A stretch of 64,000 nucleotides of DNA from Thalassobaculum sp965228445. Lineage in GTDB: Bacteria; Pseudomonadota; Alphaproteobacteria; Thalassobaculales; Thalassobaculaceae. A model generated the notes under the pieces. It had not been told where the DNA came from. It was given only the letters and a program-made list of their open reading frames with translations, and did not search any database. The position numbers were made by a program, and so were the translations under genes. Shown piece after piece: positions 43,899 through 52,476 of the stretch (the first letter of the stretch is position 1; every line of letters begins with the position of its first letter). The stretch covers positions 2,480,001-2,544,000 of the forward strand of contig OZ245813.1 in assembly GCA_965228445.1 (NCBI GenBank), read 5' to 3'.

Positions 43899-45077
43899 AT
43901 GCCTTCCTCCTCTGAGCGTCTCGAACGCGCAATCGCCATGACCGAACGCCTGATCGCGTTCGACACCACCTCCCGGAACTCCAACCTGGCGCTGATCGAG
44001 GATGTGAAGGCCTATCTGGCGGATCTGGGGATCGCCTCGCGCCTGACCTACGACCATGACGGGGCCAAGGCCAACCTGTGGTGCACCATCGGCCCGCGGG
44101 AGAAGGGCGGGATCGTGCTGTCCGGCCATACCGACGTGGTGCCGGTGGACGGCCAGGACTGGACCTCCGATCCGTTCACGCTGACCCGCAAGGGCGACAG
44201 GCTCTACGGGCGCGGCACCGCCGATATGAAGGGCTTCGTCGCCATCGCCCTTGCGCTGGCGCCGGAAATGGCCGCGGCGACCCTGCAGGTGCCGATCCAT
44301 TTCGCCTTCTCCTTCGACGAGGAGGTCGGCTGCTTCGGCGTGCAGCACATCATCGCCGACGTGGTCGCCAATCTGCCGCTGCCGCGCGCGGTCATCGTCG
44401 GCGAACCGACCGAGATGAAGCTGATCGGCGGCAACAAGGGCACGCGGATCTACAGGACCCGGGTGACCGGCGTGCCGGGCCATTCCAGCGACCCGCGCAA
44501 CGGCGCCAACGCCATCGTCGCCGCCAGCCGGATGATCGCCTTCATCGACGATCTCGGCCAGGAGATCGCCGCCGGCCCCCATGGCGAGACCGAGTTCGAC
44601 CCGCCGCACACCACGATGAGCGTCGGCGTGATCGAGGGCGGGACCGCCCATAACATCATCCCGGAATTCTGCGACATCACCTGGGGCATGCGGGTGCTGC
44701 CGTCGGACGACGCCGATGTCTATGAGGACCGGATCAGCACCTATTGCCGCGAGGAACTGGAGCCGGCGATGAAGGCGGTCGCCCCCCATTGCGGCTTCGA
44801 GCACCACAAGCTGGTCGATGTGATCGGCCTGCAGCCGGACGAGCATTCCGCCGCGGAGACCCTGGTGCGCCAGCTCACCGGGTTGAACCAGTCGAGCGTG
44901 GTATCCTTCGGTACCGAGGCCGGCGCCTTCCAGCAGGCCGGCATGCCGGCGGTGATCTTCGGTCCCGGCAGCATCGACGTCGCCCACAAGGCCGACGAGT
45001 ACATCCCCGTCGACCAGATGGCGCAGTGCGTCGACTTCATCGTCGACCTGATCGAGTGGGCCAAAACGGCAGACTGA
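43899..45077 (+). CDS. argE: acetylornithine deacetylase
   Basis: The 392-residue M20 metallohydrolase has the two-zinc set: SGHTDVVPVDGQDW, GRGTADMKGFVA, FDEEVGCFG with the Glu base, GEPTEM and the C-terminal AHKADEYIP. The dimerisation domain carries GVPGHSSDPRNGANA. It removes acetate from N-acetylornithine in arginine synthesis. AAGGA lies 6 nt before ATG at 43899. A CocE-type hydrolase follows by 11 bp. Another N-acyl amino acid deacetylase is possible. Confidence 0.9.
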   Translation: MPSSSERLERAIAMTERLIAFDTTSRNSNLALIEDVKAYLADLGIASRLTYDHDGAKANLWCTIGPREKGGIVLSGHTDVVPVDGQDWTSDPFTLTRKGDRLYGRGTADMKGFVAIALALAPEMAAATLQVPIHFAFSFDEEVGCFGVQHIIADVVANLPLPRAVIVGEPTEMKLIGGNKGTRIYRTRVTGVPGHSSDPRNGANAIVAASRMIAFIDDLGQEIAAGPHGETEFDPPHTTMSVGVIEGGTAHNIIPEFCDITWGMRVLPSDDADVYEDRISTYCREELEPAMKAVAPHCGFEHHKLVDVIGLQPDEHSAAETLVRQLTGLNQSSVVSFGTEAGAFQQAGMPAVIFGPGSIDVAHKADEYIPVDQMAQCVDFIVDLIEWAKTAD

Positions 45078-45088
45078 GGAGACCGCGG

Positions 45089-47080
45089 ATGACGGAGCGC
45101 GCGTTCGAGGTTCACGAGAACGAGTGGATCATCCTGAAGGACGGCACCCGGCTGGCCGCCCGGATCTGGATGCCGGAAGGCACCGAGGCCGATCCGGTGC
45201 CGGCCGTGCTGGAATACCTGCCCTACCGCAAGCGCAACGGCACCGCCCCGCGCGACGAGTCCACCTATCCGGTCTTCGCCGCCGCCGGGATCGCCGGGGT
45301 TCGGGTCGACATCCGGGGCTCGGGCGAGTCCGAAGGGGTGATCGACGGCGAATACACCGAGCGCGAGCTGTCCGACGCCTGCGAGGTCATCGACTGGATC
45401 GCCCGGCAGCCCTGGTCGAACGGCAGCGTCGGGATGATGGGCATCTCCTGGGGCGGCTTCAATTGCCTGCAGGTCGCAGCGCTCAAGCCGCCGGCGCTGA
45501 AGGCGGTGATCTCTATCGCCTCCTCGGTCGACCGCTACAACGACGACATCCATTACAAGGACGGCTGCCACCTGTCGGCCCAGCTCTCCTGGGCGGCGAC
45601 CATGCTGGCCTACCAGTCGCGCTCGCCCGACCCGGAGATCGTCGGCGACGACTGGCGCGCCATGTGGCTGGAGCGGCTGGAGGGCGAGCCGTTCATGATG
45701 GAGGAGTGGCTGGCCCATCAGCGCCGCGACGCGTTCTGGCGGCACGGCTCCATCGGCGAGGATTTCGCCGGCTTTCCGGTCCCGGCCCTGATGATCGCCG
45801 GCTGGGCCGACGGCTACCGCACCACCCCGTTCAAGGCGGTGGAGGGGATGCCCGGCAAGGCCAAGGCGCTGGTCGGACCCTGGATCCACAAATATCCGCA
45901 TTTCGCCTGGCCGAAGCCGCGCGCCGATTTCCATGGCGAGGCGATCCGCTGGTGGAACCGCTGGCTGCGCGACGAGGCGAACGGGGCGGAGGACACACCG
46001 CAGATGCGCGCCTTCATTCTGGACGGCCCGAAGCCGGTGCGCTGGCGCGACCGCGATCCGGGGTTCTGGGTGGCCAAGCAGACGTGGTCCGAACCAGAGA
46101 CGAGGGTGCTCGGGGTCGATGCCGATGGCCGGCTGGGTGACACGCCCGCCGCGTCAGCCAAGCCGCTGACCCTGCGCTCGCCGCTGGATACCGGCACCGG
46201 GTCGGGCGAGTGGTTCACGCTCAAGCCGGATGCCGAGATGGCCGGCGACCAGCGGGGCGACGACATGGGGTCGCTGGTGTTCGACACGGCGGCGCTGGAG
46301 GACGAAATCCTGCTGCTCGGCCGGGCCTCGGTGTCGCTGACCCTGTCGAGCGACGCGCCGCTGGCCAATCTCTGCGCCCGGCTGGTCGACCTGCATCCGG
46401 ACGGCACGGCGACCCGTATCGCCTTCGGCGTGCTCAACCTCGCCCATCGCGCCGGCAACGCGCACCCCACACCGCTGACGCCGGGGGAGGCGACGGAGAT
46501 CACCCTGACCCTGGATGCCTGCGGGTACCGGCTGGCGCCCGGCCACCGGCTGCGGCTGTCCCTGTCGAACGCCTATTGGCCCACCATCCTGCCGCCGCCC
46601 TACGACGCCACCCTGACGATCGACCCGGCCTCGCTGCGCCTCGCCCTGCCGCTGCTGGGTGAGCACGACCGGATCGAATTGGCGGAGCCGGAAAACGAAA
46701 ACCCGCTGCCGGCCTACGAGGCGCTCACCGACGGCCATGCCGAGCGGGAGATCCGCCGCAACCTGACCACCGGGGTGACCGAGCACCGGATCTCCGAGGA
46801 TTCCGGCCTGGTCCGCCATCCGGGCAACGGGCTGGTCACCGGCGAGACCCAGGACGAGGCCTGGCGGATCAGCGACGGCGACCCGCTGTCGGCCACCGGC
46901 CGGATCGAGCGGGTCTGCATCACCCGCCGCGAGGGCTGGGAGACCCGGACCGTGAGCACCTGCGCCCTGTCCTGCACGGCGCGGGACTGGAAGGTCGAGG
47001 CCCGGGTGGAGGCCTTCGAGAACGGCGAGCCCGTCTTCGATAAGACCTTCGCCCAGACCATTCCCCGGGACATGATGTGA
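45089..47080 (+). CDS. CocE/NonD family hydrolase
   Basis: The 663-residue protein has an alpha/beta-hydrolase domain with a catalytic triad readable as Ser120 in GISWGGF, Asp241 in GWADGYRT and His267 in GPWIHKYPH. A jelly-roll C-terminal X-Pro dipeptidyl-peptidase-like domain follows (SEPETRVLGVD, LCARLVDLHPDG, GHRLRLSLSNAYWP). Family members are esterases or acyl-amino-acid hydrolases. It follows argE by 11 bp behind a GAGGAG box and has no signal peptide. The substrate is unknown. Confidence 0.9.
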   Translation: MTERAFEVHENEWIILKDGTRLAARIWMPEGTEADPVPAVLEYLPYRKRNGTAPRDESTYPVFAAAGIAGVRVDIRGSGESEGVIDGEYTERELSDACEVIDWIARQPWSNGSVGMMGISWGGFNCLQVAALKPPALKAVISIASSVDRYNDDIHYKDGCHLSAQLSWAATMLAYQSRSPDPEIVGDDWRAMWLERLEGEPFMMEEWLAHQRRDAFWRHGSIGEDFAGFPVPALMIAGWADGYRTTPFKAVEGMPGKAKALVGPWIHKYPHFAWPKPRADFHGEAIRWWNRWLRDEANGAEDTPQMRAFILDGPKPVRWRDRDPGFWVAKQTWSEPETRVLGVDADGRLGDTPAASAKPLTLRSPLDTGTGSGEWFTLKPDAEMAGDQRGDDMGSLVFDTAALEDEILLLGRASVSLTLSSDAPLANLCARLVDLHPDGTATRIAFGVLNLAHRAGNAHPTPLTPGEATEITLTLDACGYRLAPGHRLRLSLSNAYWPTILPPPYDATLTIDPASLRLALPLLGEHDRIELAEPENENPLPAYEALTDGHAEREIRRNLTTGVTEHRISEDSGLVRHPGNGLVTGETQDEAWRISDGDPLSATGRIERVCITRREGWETRTVSTCALSCTARDWKVEARVEAFENGEPVFDKTFAQTIPRDMM

Positions 47081-47157
47081 GATCCTGGAGCGCGATCGGT
47101 TCAGATCGAGTCGATCCGAAGCGTGACGCGCCTCCTCCAACGGCCGGGAGCGCAGCG

Positions 47158-47571
47158 ATGACCGCCAGTCCTCCGCCTCTGATCCGAACGGCAGCCTGTT
47201 CCTGCGGCGCGCTGTCCGTTGCCTGCACCGGGGAGCCGTCCCTGGTCGCCCTGTGCCACTGCCTCGAATGCCAGAAGCGCACCGGCGGCCCGTTCGGCGT
47301 GGCGGCGTTCTACCCGGAAGATCGGGTCGCGATAACCGGGCCGTCGACCGAGTACCGCCGCACCGGCGAGAGCGGGCACGAGATCCTCTTCCGGTTCTGC
47401 CCGACCTGCGGATCGACGGTGTTCTGGTATCCGAAGGTCAAACCGGGCGTGGTGGCGCTAGCCCTGGGCGCGTTCGCCGATGGCGCGTTCCCGGCGCCGG
47501 CGAAACAGGTCTATACCGAGCACCGCCACCCCTGGGTGACCCTGGATATCGGCCCGGCGTCCACAGGTTAG
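47158..47571 (+). CDS. GFA family (glutathione-dependent formaldehyde-activating enzyme-like) protein
   Basis: The 137-residue protein has the zinc-binding Cys set C14/C16, C33/C35/C38 and C81/C84 in the motifs CSCG, CHCLEC and CPTCG. STVFWYPKVKPGVVALALGAF follows. GFA/CENP-V fold proteins bind glutathione-like thiol adducts; few have a proven reaction. GGGAG lies 8 nt before the ATG. It overlaps the 3' end of the convergent thioesterase gene by 4 nt. Confidence 0.93.
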   Translation: MTASPPPLIRTAACSCGALSVACTGEPSLVALCHCLECQKRTGGPFGVAAFYPEDRVAITGPSTEYRRTGESGHEILFRFCPTCGSTVFWYPKVKPGVVALALGAFADGAFPAPAKQVYTEHRHPWVTLDIGPASTG

Positions 47572-48020
47572 GCGACCCGGATCGCGTCCATCGCCGCCCG
47601 GGCCTTGTCGGGGATCGGCACGGACTTGTTGGTCGCCCGGTCGACATAGACATGGACGAAGTGGCCGAAGGCGCAGATCGCCTCCTGGCCCCGTCTGAAC
47701 AGCCCGACCTCATAGGTCACCGACGACGTGCCGATCCGCGCCACCCGGATGCCGGCCTCGACCACGTCGGGAAAGGCGATCGGTCGCCTGTAGGAGCACT
47801 TCGTCTCGACCACGAAGCCGACGGTCTGGCCGTTCAGGTAATCCAGCCCGCCGTTCTCGATCAGGTACTGGTTCACCACCGTGTCGAAATACGAGTAGTA
47901 CTCGACATTGTTCACATGCCCGTAGACGTCGTTGTCCATCCAGCGGGTCGGGATCTCCAGGAAATGCCGGTAGTCGGCCCGGGTGAGCTCCGGTGGCCTT
48001 TCATCGGGTTGGCCACTCAT
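47568..48020 (-). CDS. acyl-CoA thioesterase (4HBT family)
   Basis: The 150-residue hotdog-fold protein has TRWMDNDVYGHVNNVEYYSYFDT, with the catalytic Asp in the DNDVYGHVNN motif. It is followed by VVETKCSYRRPIAF and LFRRGQEAICAFGHFVHVYVDR. It hydrolyses an acyl-CoA in the cytoplasm; the chain is unknown. It is the last gene of the metY-hydrolase-thioesterase operon and overlaps the hydrolase stop by 4 nt. Confidence 0.92.
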   Translation of the reverse strand: MSGQPDERPPELTRADYRHFLEIPTRWMDNDVYGHVNNVEYYSYFDTVVNQYLIENGGLDYLNGQTVGFVVETKCSYRRPIAFPDVVEAGIRVARIGTSSVTYEVGLFRRGQEAICAFGHFVHVYVDRATNKSVPIPDKARAAMDAIRVA

Positions 48021-48820
48021 GCCGCAACCCCTTTGAGGAAGTCGCGCAGGGTGTCGAGCACCTCGTCCGGCCGCTCGATCGACATCATGTGGCCGGTCGC
48101 CGGCAGCACGGCGAGCCGCGCGTCGGCGAACGACCCGGCCAGGGCCTTCGCCCCCTTCAGCGGAGTCATCCGGTCGTCGTCGCCGGCGACGATCAGCACC
48201 GGACAGGCGACCTTGCCCGCCGCCTCGGTCGCGCCCGCATAGCCGTTGGAGGCCTTCAGGTCGACGCCCAGCGGCCCCTTCAGCCCGCGCTCCAGGGTCC
48301 GAAGCCCGGCACCGGGCATCCAGGCGCCGGGCGCGCGGTTGCCGCCGATCTGCGCCGGACGGCCGAAGCCCCAGCCGATCATCGCCTCCACGGCCCCATG
48401 ATCGCCGGTATCCGCCGCGCCCTGCAGGGTCGGGTTCACCGGCATCGCCGCCGCCGCCCCCAGCATCATCAGTCCGAGCGCGGCGTCGCCCGCCTGGCTC
48501 GCCGCCTCCAGCGCGATCAGCGCGCCGAGCGAGTGGCCGGCCAGCGCGAAATTATCCGCCCCCGCCGCCTGCACCACCTTGAGCACCCAGGCCGCCATGG
48601 CCGGCACATCCTCCAGCGCCGGACCGGCGCTGCCGCCGTGACCGGGCAGGTCGAGCGCCAGCACCGACCAGCCGTGATGGGCGAAGTACCGGGTCTGCAA
48701 CGTCCAGACCGTGTGGTCCATCCCGGCCCCGTGGATGAAGACCAGGGCGGGGCGTGCGGGATCGAACGGGCGTCCGCCGGTGGCGGCGAAGGCCTCGGTC
48801 CCCTCGACAGTCAGCTTCAT
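48017..48820 (-). CDS. alpha/beta hydrolase
   Basis: The 267-residue protein has HGAGMDHTVWTLQTRYFAHHG, LALDLPGHGGS, the nucleophile elbow AGHSLGALIALEA, an Asp in VAGDDDRMTP and the final His in ATGHMMSIE. The frame continues open to 49579, but the ATG at 48818-48820 gives the normal start and overlaps the metY stop by 4 nt. It overlaps the thioesterase start in the same way. The substrate is unknown. Confidence 0.92.
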   Translation of the reverse strand: MKLTVEGTEAFAATGGRPFDPARPALVFIHGAGMDHTVWTLQTRYFAHHGWSVLALDLPGHGGSAGPALEDVPAMAAWVLKVVQAAGADNFALAGHSLGALIALEAASQAGDAALGLMMLGAAAAMPVNPTLQGAADTGDHGAVEAMIGWGFGRPAQIGGNRAPGAWMPGAGLRTLERGLKGPLGVDLKASNGYAGATEAAGKVACPVLIVAGDDDRMTPLKGAKALAGSFADARLAVLPATGHMMSIERPDEVLDTLRDFLKGVAA

Positions 48821-50160
48821 GCGCCGGCGGCTCCAGCGAGTTTCACGGGGGATTTGGGCTGGGTCGCCCGGGCGGCGGCACGCAGCGCCTGCTTCAGGTC
48901 GTCGACGATGTCCTTGGGATCCTCCAGGCCGACCGACAGGCGCACCAGATCCTCGCTCAGCCCGGCCGCCTTCATGGTCTCGGCGTCGAGCTGCTGGTGG
49001 GTGGTGCTGGCCGGATGCAGGACCAGGGACTTGGCGTCGCCGACATTGGCCAGGTGCGACCACAGGCGCAGGGACTCGATGAACACCCGCCCGGCCTCGC
49101 GCCCGCCCTTGATGCCGAAGGCGATCATCGAGCCGGCCCCCTTCGGCAGCAGCTTGGTCGCCACCGCGTGATCGGGATGATCCTCCAGCTCCGGATAGGC
49201 CACCCATTCCACCTCGTCCGCCTCCTTCAGGAAGGCGACGACGGCGCGGGCATTGGCCACGTGGCGGTCCATGCGCAGCGGCAGGGTCTCGATGCCCTGC
49301 AGGATGTGGAACGCGTTGGCCGGGCTCATGCAGGCGCCGAAATCGCGCAGGCCCTCGGCCCGGGCGCGCATCAGCAGCGCCTGCGGTCCGTACTCCTCGG
49401 CGAAGTCGAGGCCGTGATAGCCGGCATAGGGCTCCGTCAGGGTCGGGAACTTGCCGGACGCCTCCCAGTCGAAGGTGCCGCCATCCACCAGAACGCCGCC
49501 CAGCGCCACGCCATGGCCGCCGAGCCACTTGGTCGCCGAGTGCATCACGAGATCGGCCCCGTGGTCGATCGGCCGGCACAGATGCGGGGTGGCGAAGGTG
49601 CTGTCGACCATCAGCGGAATGCCCGCCTCGTGGGCGATCTCGGCCATGGCGGCGATGTCCATCACCTCCAGCCCCGGATTGCCGATGGTCTCGCCGAAGA
49701 TCAGCCGGGTCTCCGGCCGGATCGCCTTGCGGAAGCCCTCCAGGTCGCGCGGGTGGACCTTGGTGGTCTCGATGCCGAAGCGCGGCAGGGTGTGGCTGAA
49801 CAGGTTGTGGCTGCCGCCGTACAGGGCGGAGGACGCCACGATGTGCCCGCCCTGGCCCATCAGGGTGCTGATCGCCAGGAACAGGGCCGCATGGCCGCTC
49901 GCCGTCGCGATCGCGCCGACGCCGCCCTCCAGGGCCGCCACCCGCTCCTCCAGCACCGCCACGGTGGGGTTGGAGATGCGGGAATAGATGTGGCCGGCGC
50001 GCTCCAGGTTGAACAGCGACGCGGCGTGGTCGACGTCTTTGAAGACATAGGAGGTGGTCTGGTAGATCGGCACCGCCCGGGCGCCGGTGACCGGGTCCGG
50101 CTGCTGGCCCGCATGCAGGCTCAGCGTGTCGAAGCCGAAGACGTTTCCGTCGGAACTCAT
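48817..50160 (-). CDS. metY: O-acetylhomoserine sulfhydrylase (MetY-like)
   Basis: The 447-residue PLP enzyme of the Cys/Met metabolism family has FDTLSLHAGQQPDPVTGARA, IYSRISNPT, ATASGHAALFLAI, STFATPHLCRPI and the PLP Lys in HSATKWLGGHG. The length of about 430-450 and the long C-terminal half fit MetY, which makes homocysteine from O-acetylhomoserine and sulfide, rather than MetB/MetC of about 390. Cystathionine gamma-synthase activity cannot be excluded. It heads a translationally coupled operon with a hydrolase and a thioesterase. Confidence 0.9.
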   Translation of the reverse strand: MSSDGNVFGFDTLSLHAGQQPDPVTGARAVPIYQTTSYVFKDVDHAASLFNLERAGHIYSRISNPTVAVLEERVAALEGGVGAIATASGHAALFLAISTLMGQGGHIVASSALYGGSHNLFSHTLPRFGIETTKVHPRDLEGFRKAIRPETRLIFGETIGNPGLEVMDIAAMAEIAHEAGIPLMVDSTFATPHLCRPIDHGADLVMHSATKWLGGHGVALGGVLVDGGTFDWEASGKFPTLTEPYAGYHGLDFAEEYGPQALLMRARAEGLRDFGACMSPANAFHILQGIETLPLRMDRHVANARAVVAFLKEADEVEWVAYPELEDHPDHAVATKLLPKGAGSMIAFGIKGGREAGRVFIESLRLWSHLANVGDAKSLVLHPASTTHQQLDAETMKAAGLSEDLVRLSVGLEDPKDIVDDLKQALRAAARATQPKSPVKLAGAAGA

Positions 50161-50463
50161 CGCATTAGTCCCCGATTTGGAATTTTTCCATATCCGACAT
50201 GGTCGGTAGCGGTGATTGGCGTGCCGGGGCAGTCTAGCCGACGGAATGCGGTGGCGTCCTGCTCGAGTATCCGACCTAGGCGTTGCGGGATCCAGATACG
50301 GTTACGGGGCCGCGCAATTGCACGGCCCCGCCCGATTTCTACGCTGTGAGCTCCCTGCCCAACTTGTTCGTACCAGACGCTATCGAGGGTTGATCACGCC
50401 GTCAAGCACGATGATGTGGCGTTACTCACAGCCTCTTGAGCTGTCCTGTAATCGACAGAGTCG
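50161..50463. other. gene-free interval upstream of metY with one hairpin
   Basis: This 303-bp stretch has no convincing gene. GGGGCCG (50306-50312) pairs with CGGCCCC (50323-50329) around a loop containing CAATTG, followed on the plus strand by GCCCGATTTCT. It may be a weak terminator. The metY-proximal part is A/T-richer (GGAATTTTTCCATATCC). No SAM-II riboswitch consensus was found. Confidence 0.4.
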
Positions 50464-50649
50464 TCACGATTTGAACAGCGCATTGGCGGCGTCCGCGACG
50501 CCCTTTTTCCGGTCTATCATTTCCCGCGCGCGAATGATCTCCGCGTCCATTGCCTGAATGTAATCTTCCAGGTCTTCAATATTCCACGTCGACAGGTCGC
50601 GAGGCTTCTTCGGACGCTTTCCCGGTTCCAGCTCTTCCAGGTCGACCAT
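50464..50649 (-). CDS. DUF1192 family protein
   Basis: The 61-residue acidic/basic coiled-coil-like protein reads MVDLEELEPGKRPKKPRDLS at the start. The conserved core is IEDLEDYIQAMDAEIIRARE, ending KKGVADAANALFKS, the DUF1192 pattern of small alphaproteobacterial proteins. Function unknown. It is divergent from the TrcR gene across 141 bp. Confidence 0.85.
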   Translation of the reverse strand: MVDLEELEPGKRPKKPRDLSTWNIEDLEDYIQAMDAEIIRAREMIDRKKGVADAANALFKS

Positions 50650-50790
50650 TATGCCCTCCTTGAGGCGGCCGGCTGCACAATGCGTTTGCTTGTCACGCGC
50701 GGGCCTCTATATAACGTGCCAAATCCGCTACAACCAATTCCATGCAGCCTGCTCACGCGGGATGAACCCGACGGCAAGGGAGAGACTATC

Positions 50791-51357
50791 ATGACGCAGC
50801 CGCTGATGCCCAAGGCGACCGCCGTCTGGCTGATCGACAACACCGCCCTGACCTTCGAGCAGATCGCCGCCTTCTGCGAATTGCATGCGCTGGAGGTCCA
50901 GGCGATCGCCGATGGCGAGGTGAGCGCCGGTATCCAGGGATTCGACCCGGTCCTGAACGGCCAGCTCACCCGCACCGAGATCGAGCGGTGCGAGAAGGAT
51001 CCGAAGACCCGCCTGATGATGGCGAAGTCGACGCTGCCGAAGCCGGTGGAGCGCACCAAGGGTCCGAAATACGTGCCGGTCGCCAAGCGCGGCGACAAGC
51101 CGGACGCCATCGCCTGGCTCCTGAAGCACCACGAGGAGCTGAAGGATTCGCAGATCGCCAAGCTGGTCGGCACCACCAAGGACACGATCAACAAGGTCCG
51201 CGAGCGCACCCACTGGAACTCGCAGAACATCCAGGCCCGCCACCCGGTGTTCCTGGGCCTGTGCACCCAGCGCGACCTGGACGCCGCCATCGAGAAGGCC
51301 GGCGGCACCAAGGTCCCGCCGGAGCAGCAGCTGGAGTCGATCAGCGAACTGCCGTAA
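50791..51357 (+). CDS. trcR: TrcR-type (DUF1013) cell-cycle transcriptional regulator
   Basis: The 188-residue protein starts MTQPLMPKATAVWLIDNTAL and contains LTFEQIAAFCELHALEVQAIADGEV. It also has a second helix-turn-helix-like part, EELKDSQIAKLVGTTKDTINKVRERTHWN, as in DUF1013 proteins conserved across alphaproteobacteria. The name comes from the Rickettsia regulator; the regulon is unknown here. ATG at 50791 is preceded by AAGGGAGAG. A strong terminator follows. Confidence 0.9.
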   Translation: MTQPLMPKATAVWLIDNTALTFEQIAAFCELHALEVQAIADGEVSAGIQGFDPVLNGQLTRTEIERCEKDPKTRLMMAKSTLPKPVERTKGPKYVPVAKRGDKPDAIAWLLKHHEELKDSQIAKLVGTTKDTINKVRERTHWNSQNIQARHPVFLGLCTQRDLDAAIEKAGGTKVPPEQQLESISELP

Positions 51358-51385
51358 CGGCAGTCGTCATCGCTGAGACTGACGG

Positions 51386-51423
51386 ATCCCGGGCCAGCCT
51401 GCGCTGCCCGGGATTTTTGTTGT
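51386..51423 (+). terminator. Rho-independent terminator after trcR
   Basis: ATCCCGGGC and GCCCGGGAT form a 9-bp stem around an 11-nt loop, followed by TTTTGTTG. Confidence 0.9.
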
Positions 51424-51437
51424 GCGGATCCGCCCCT

Positions 51438-51563
51438 CGACACGCCCCTGCGGGGCTGCTCAGGGTGAGGTCATTCAAATCGATGAGGTCATCCAACTCC
51501 ACGACCTAACCCTGAGCAACACCCTCACCCTGAGCAGCCCAGGCGCAAAGCCGGGGCGTGTCG
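51438..51563. repeat. long imperfect palindrome, intergenic repeat
   Basis: The left arm contains CGACACGCCCC and GGGCTGCTCAGGGTGAGG. The right arm (51523-51563) contains CCTCACCCTGAGCAGCCC and GGGGCGTGTCG. Two short internal copies of GATGAGGTCATCC-like sequence sit between them. This arrangement is common among alphaproteobacterial intergenic elements and fills the trcR-GNAT gap. Confidence 0.8.
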
Positions 51564-51585
51564 AAGGGCGGCCGCTGTCAGCCGA

Positions 51586-52305
51586 TCATCCGCGCCGCGC
51601 CGCGATCAGCGCCGCGAGGCTGCGCTTCTGCTGGCCGTCGGCGTCGAAGTTCGCCGGGTCGAGCCAGGTCTGGAAGGCGGACCTGATGCCGGGCCACTCG
51701 GTGTCGAGGATCGAGAACCACGCGGTGTCGCGGTTGCGGCCCTTGTACATCACCGCCTGGCGGAACAGCCCCTCATAGGTGAAGCCGAGCCGCGCCGCCG
51801 CCGCCCTGGACGGGGCGTTCAGGGTGTCGCATTTCCACTCGTAGCGCCGGTAGCCGAGCTCGTCGAACACCCGGGCCATCATCAGGTACATCGCCTCGGT
51901 CGAACCGGTCGTGCGCTGCATCAGCGGCGAGAAGGTGATGAAGCCGACCTCGATCACCCCGTTGTTCGGATCGATCCGCAGATAAGTGCAGAACCCCACC
52001 GCCTTGCCGGTGGCGCGGTCGATCACCGTGTGGAACAGTGGGTCCTCGCTCGCCGCGTTGGCCGCCAGGGCCGCGTCGAAGGCAGCCCGGTCCGTGTACG
52101 GGCCGACCGGCAGATAGGTCCACATCCGTCCGGTCTCGTCGGCCGAGAACGCCGCCCACAGGTCGTCGCCATGTTTCGCCGGATCGAGCGGCTCCAACCG
52201 GATCGTGCGGCCCTCCATCGGCGTGCGCGGCGGGCGCGGGCAGGGCGTCCAGTCGGCGACGGCCCGGCCGATCGGCTGGCCGAGATCGTTGATGCGGGTG
52301 GTCAT
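51586..52305 (-). CDS. GNAT family N-acetyltransferase
   Basis: The 239-residue protein resembles the RimJ/RimL-type acetyltransferases: RTIRLEPLDPAKHGDDLWAAF, VIDRATGKAVGFCTYLRIDP, GVIEVGFITFSPLMQRTTGSTEAMYLMM, and YRRYEWKCDTLNAPSRAAAARLGF with the acetyl-CoA helix. The acceptor may be a ribosomal or other protein N-terminus or a small amine. The ATG at 52303-52305 lies 10 nt after a GGAG. The open frame upstream to 52401 is ignored. Confidence 0.9.
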   Translation of the reverse strand: MTTRINDLGQPIGRAVADWTPCPRPPRTPMEGRTIRLEPLDPAKHGDDLWAAFSADETGRMWTYLPVGPYTDRAAFDAALAANAASEDPLFHTVIDRATGKAVGFCTYLRIDPNNGVIEVGFITFSPLMQRTTGSTEAMYLMMARVFDELGYRRYEWKCDTLNAPSRAAAARLGFTYEGLFRQAVMYKGRNRDTAWFSILDTEWPGIRSAFQTWLDPANFDADGQQKRSLAALIAARRG

Positions 52306-52396
52306 GGCGGCGGGCTCCGGCGGATTGTTTGGACCTCCTCCATGCGCCCTTCCGACGGACCGACGTAGATCCAACGCGGAACCGCCCGACGGTCCA

Positions 52397-52474
52397 ACCA
52401 ACGCGACCGCGCAGCGGCTCTACGACAGCATCGCCGACCGGCCGGGCTTCATCCTGTACCGCAAGGCCGTGTAA
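52397..52474 (+). pseudogene. 3' remnant of a GNAT acetyltransferase
   Basis: The last 25 codons before TAA at 52472-52474 read TNATAQRLYDSIADRPGF and ILYRKAV. This matches the usual C-terminal helix and strand of GNAT acetyltransferases (NxxAQxLYD..GFxxYRK). No upstream GNAT core is found in this frame; the preceding sequence is antisense to the intact GNAT gene. It is best read as a relic left by deletion. Confidence 0.55.
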
Positions 52475-52476
52475 GC

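Noticed and set aside
50161..50400. SAM-II riboswitch upstream of metY
   Set aside because: Such switches are common before methionine genes in alphaproteobacteria, but the conserved loop and pseudoknot sequences were not found.
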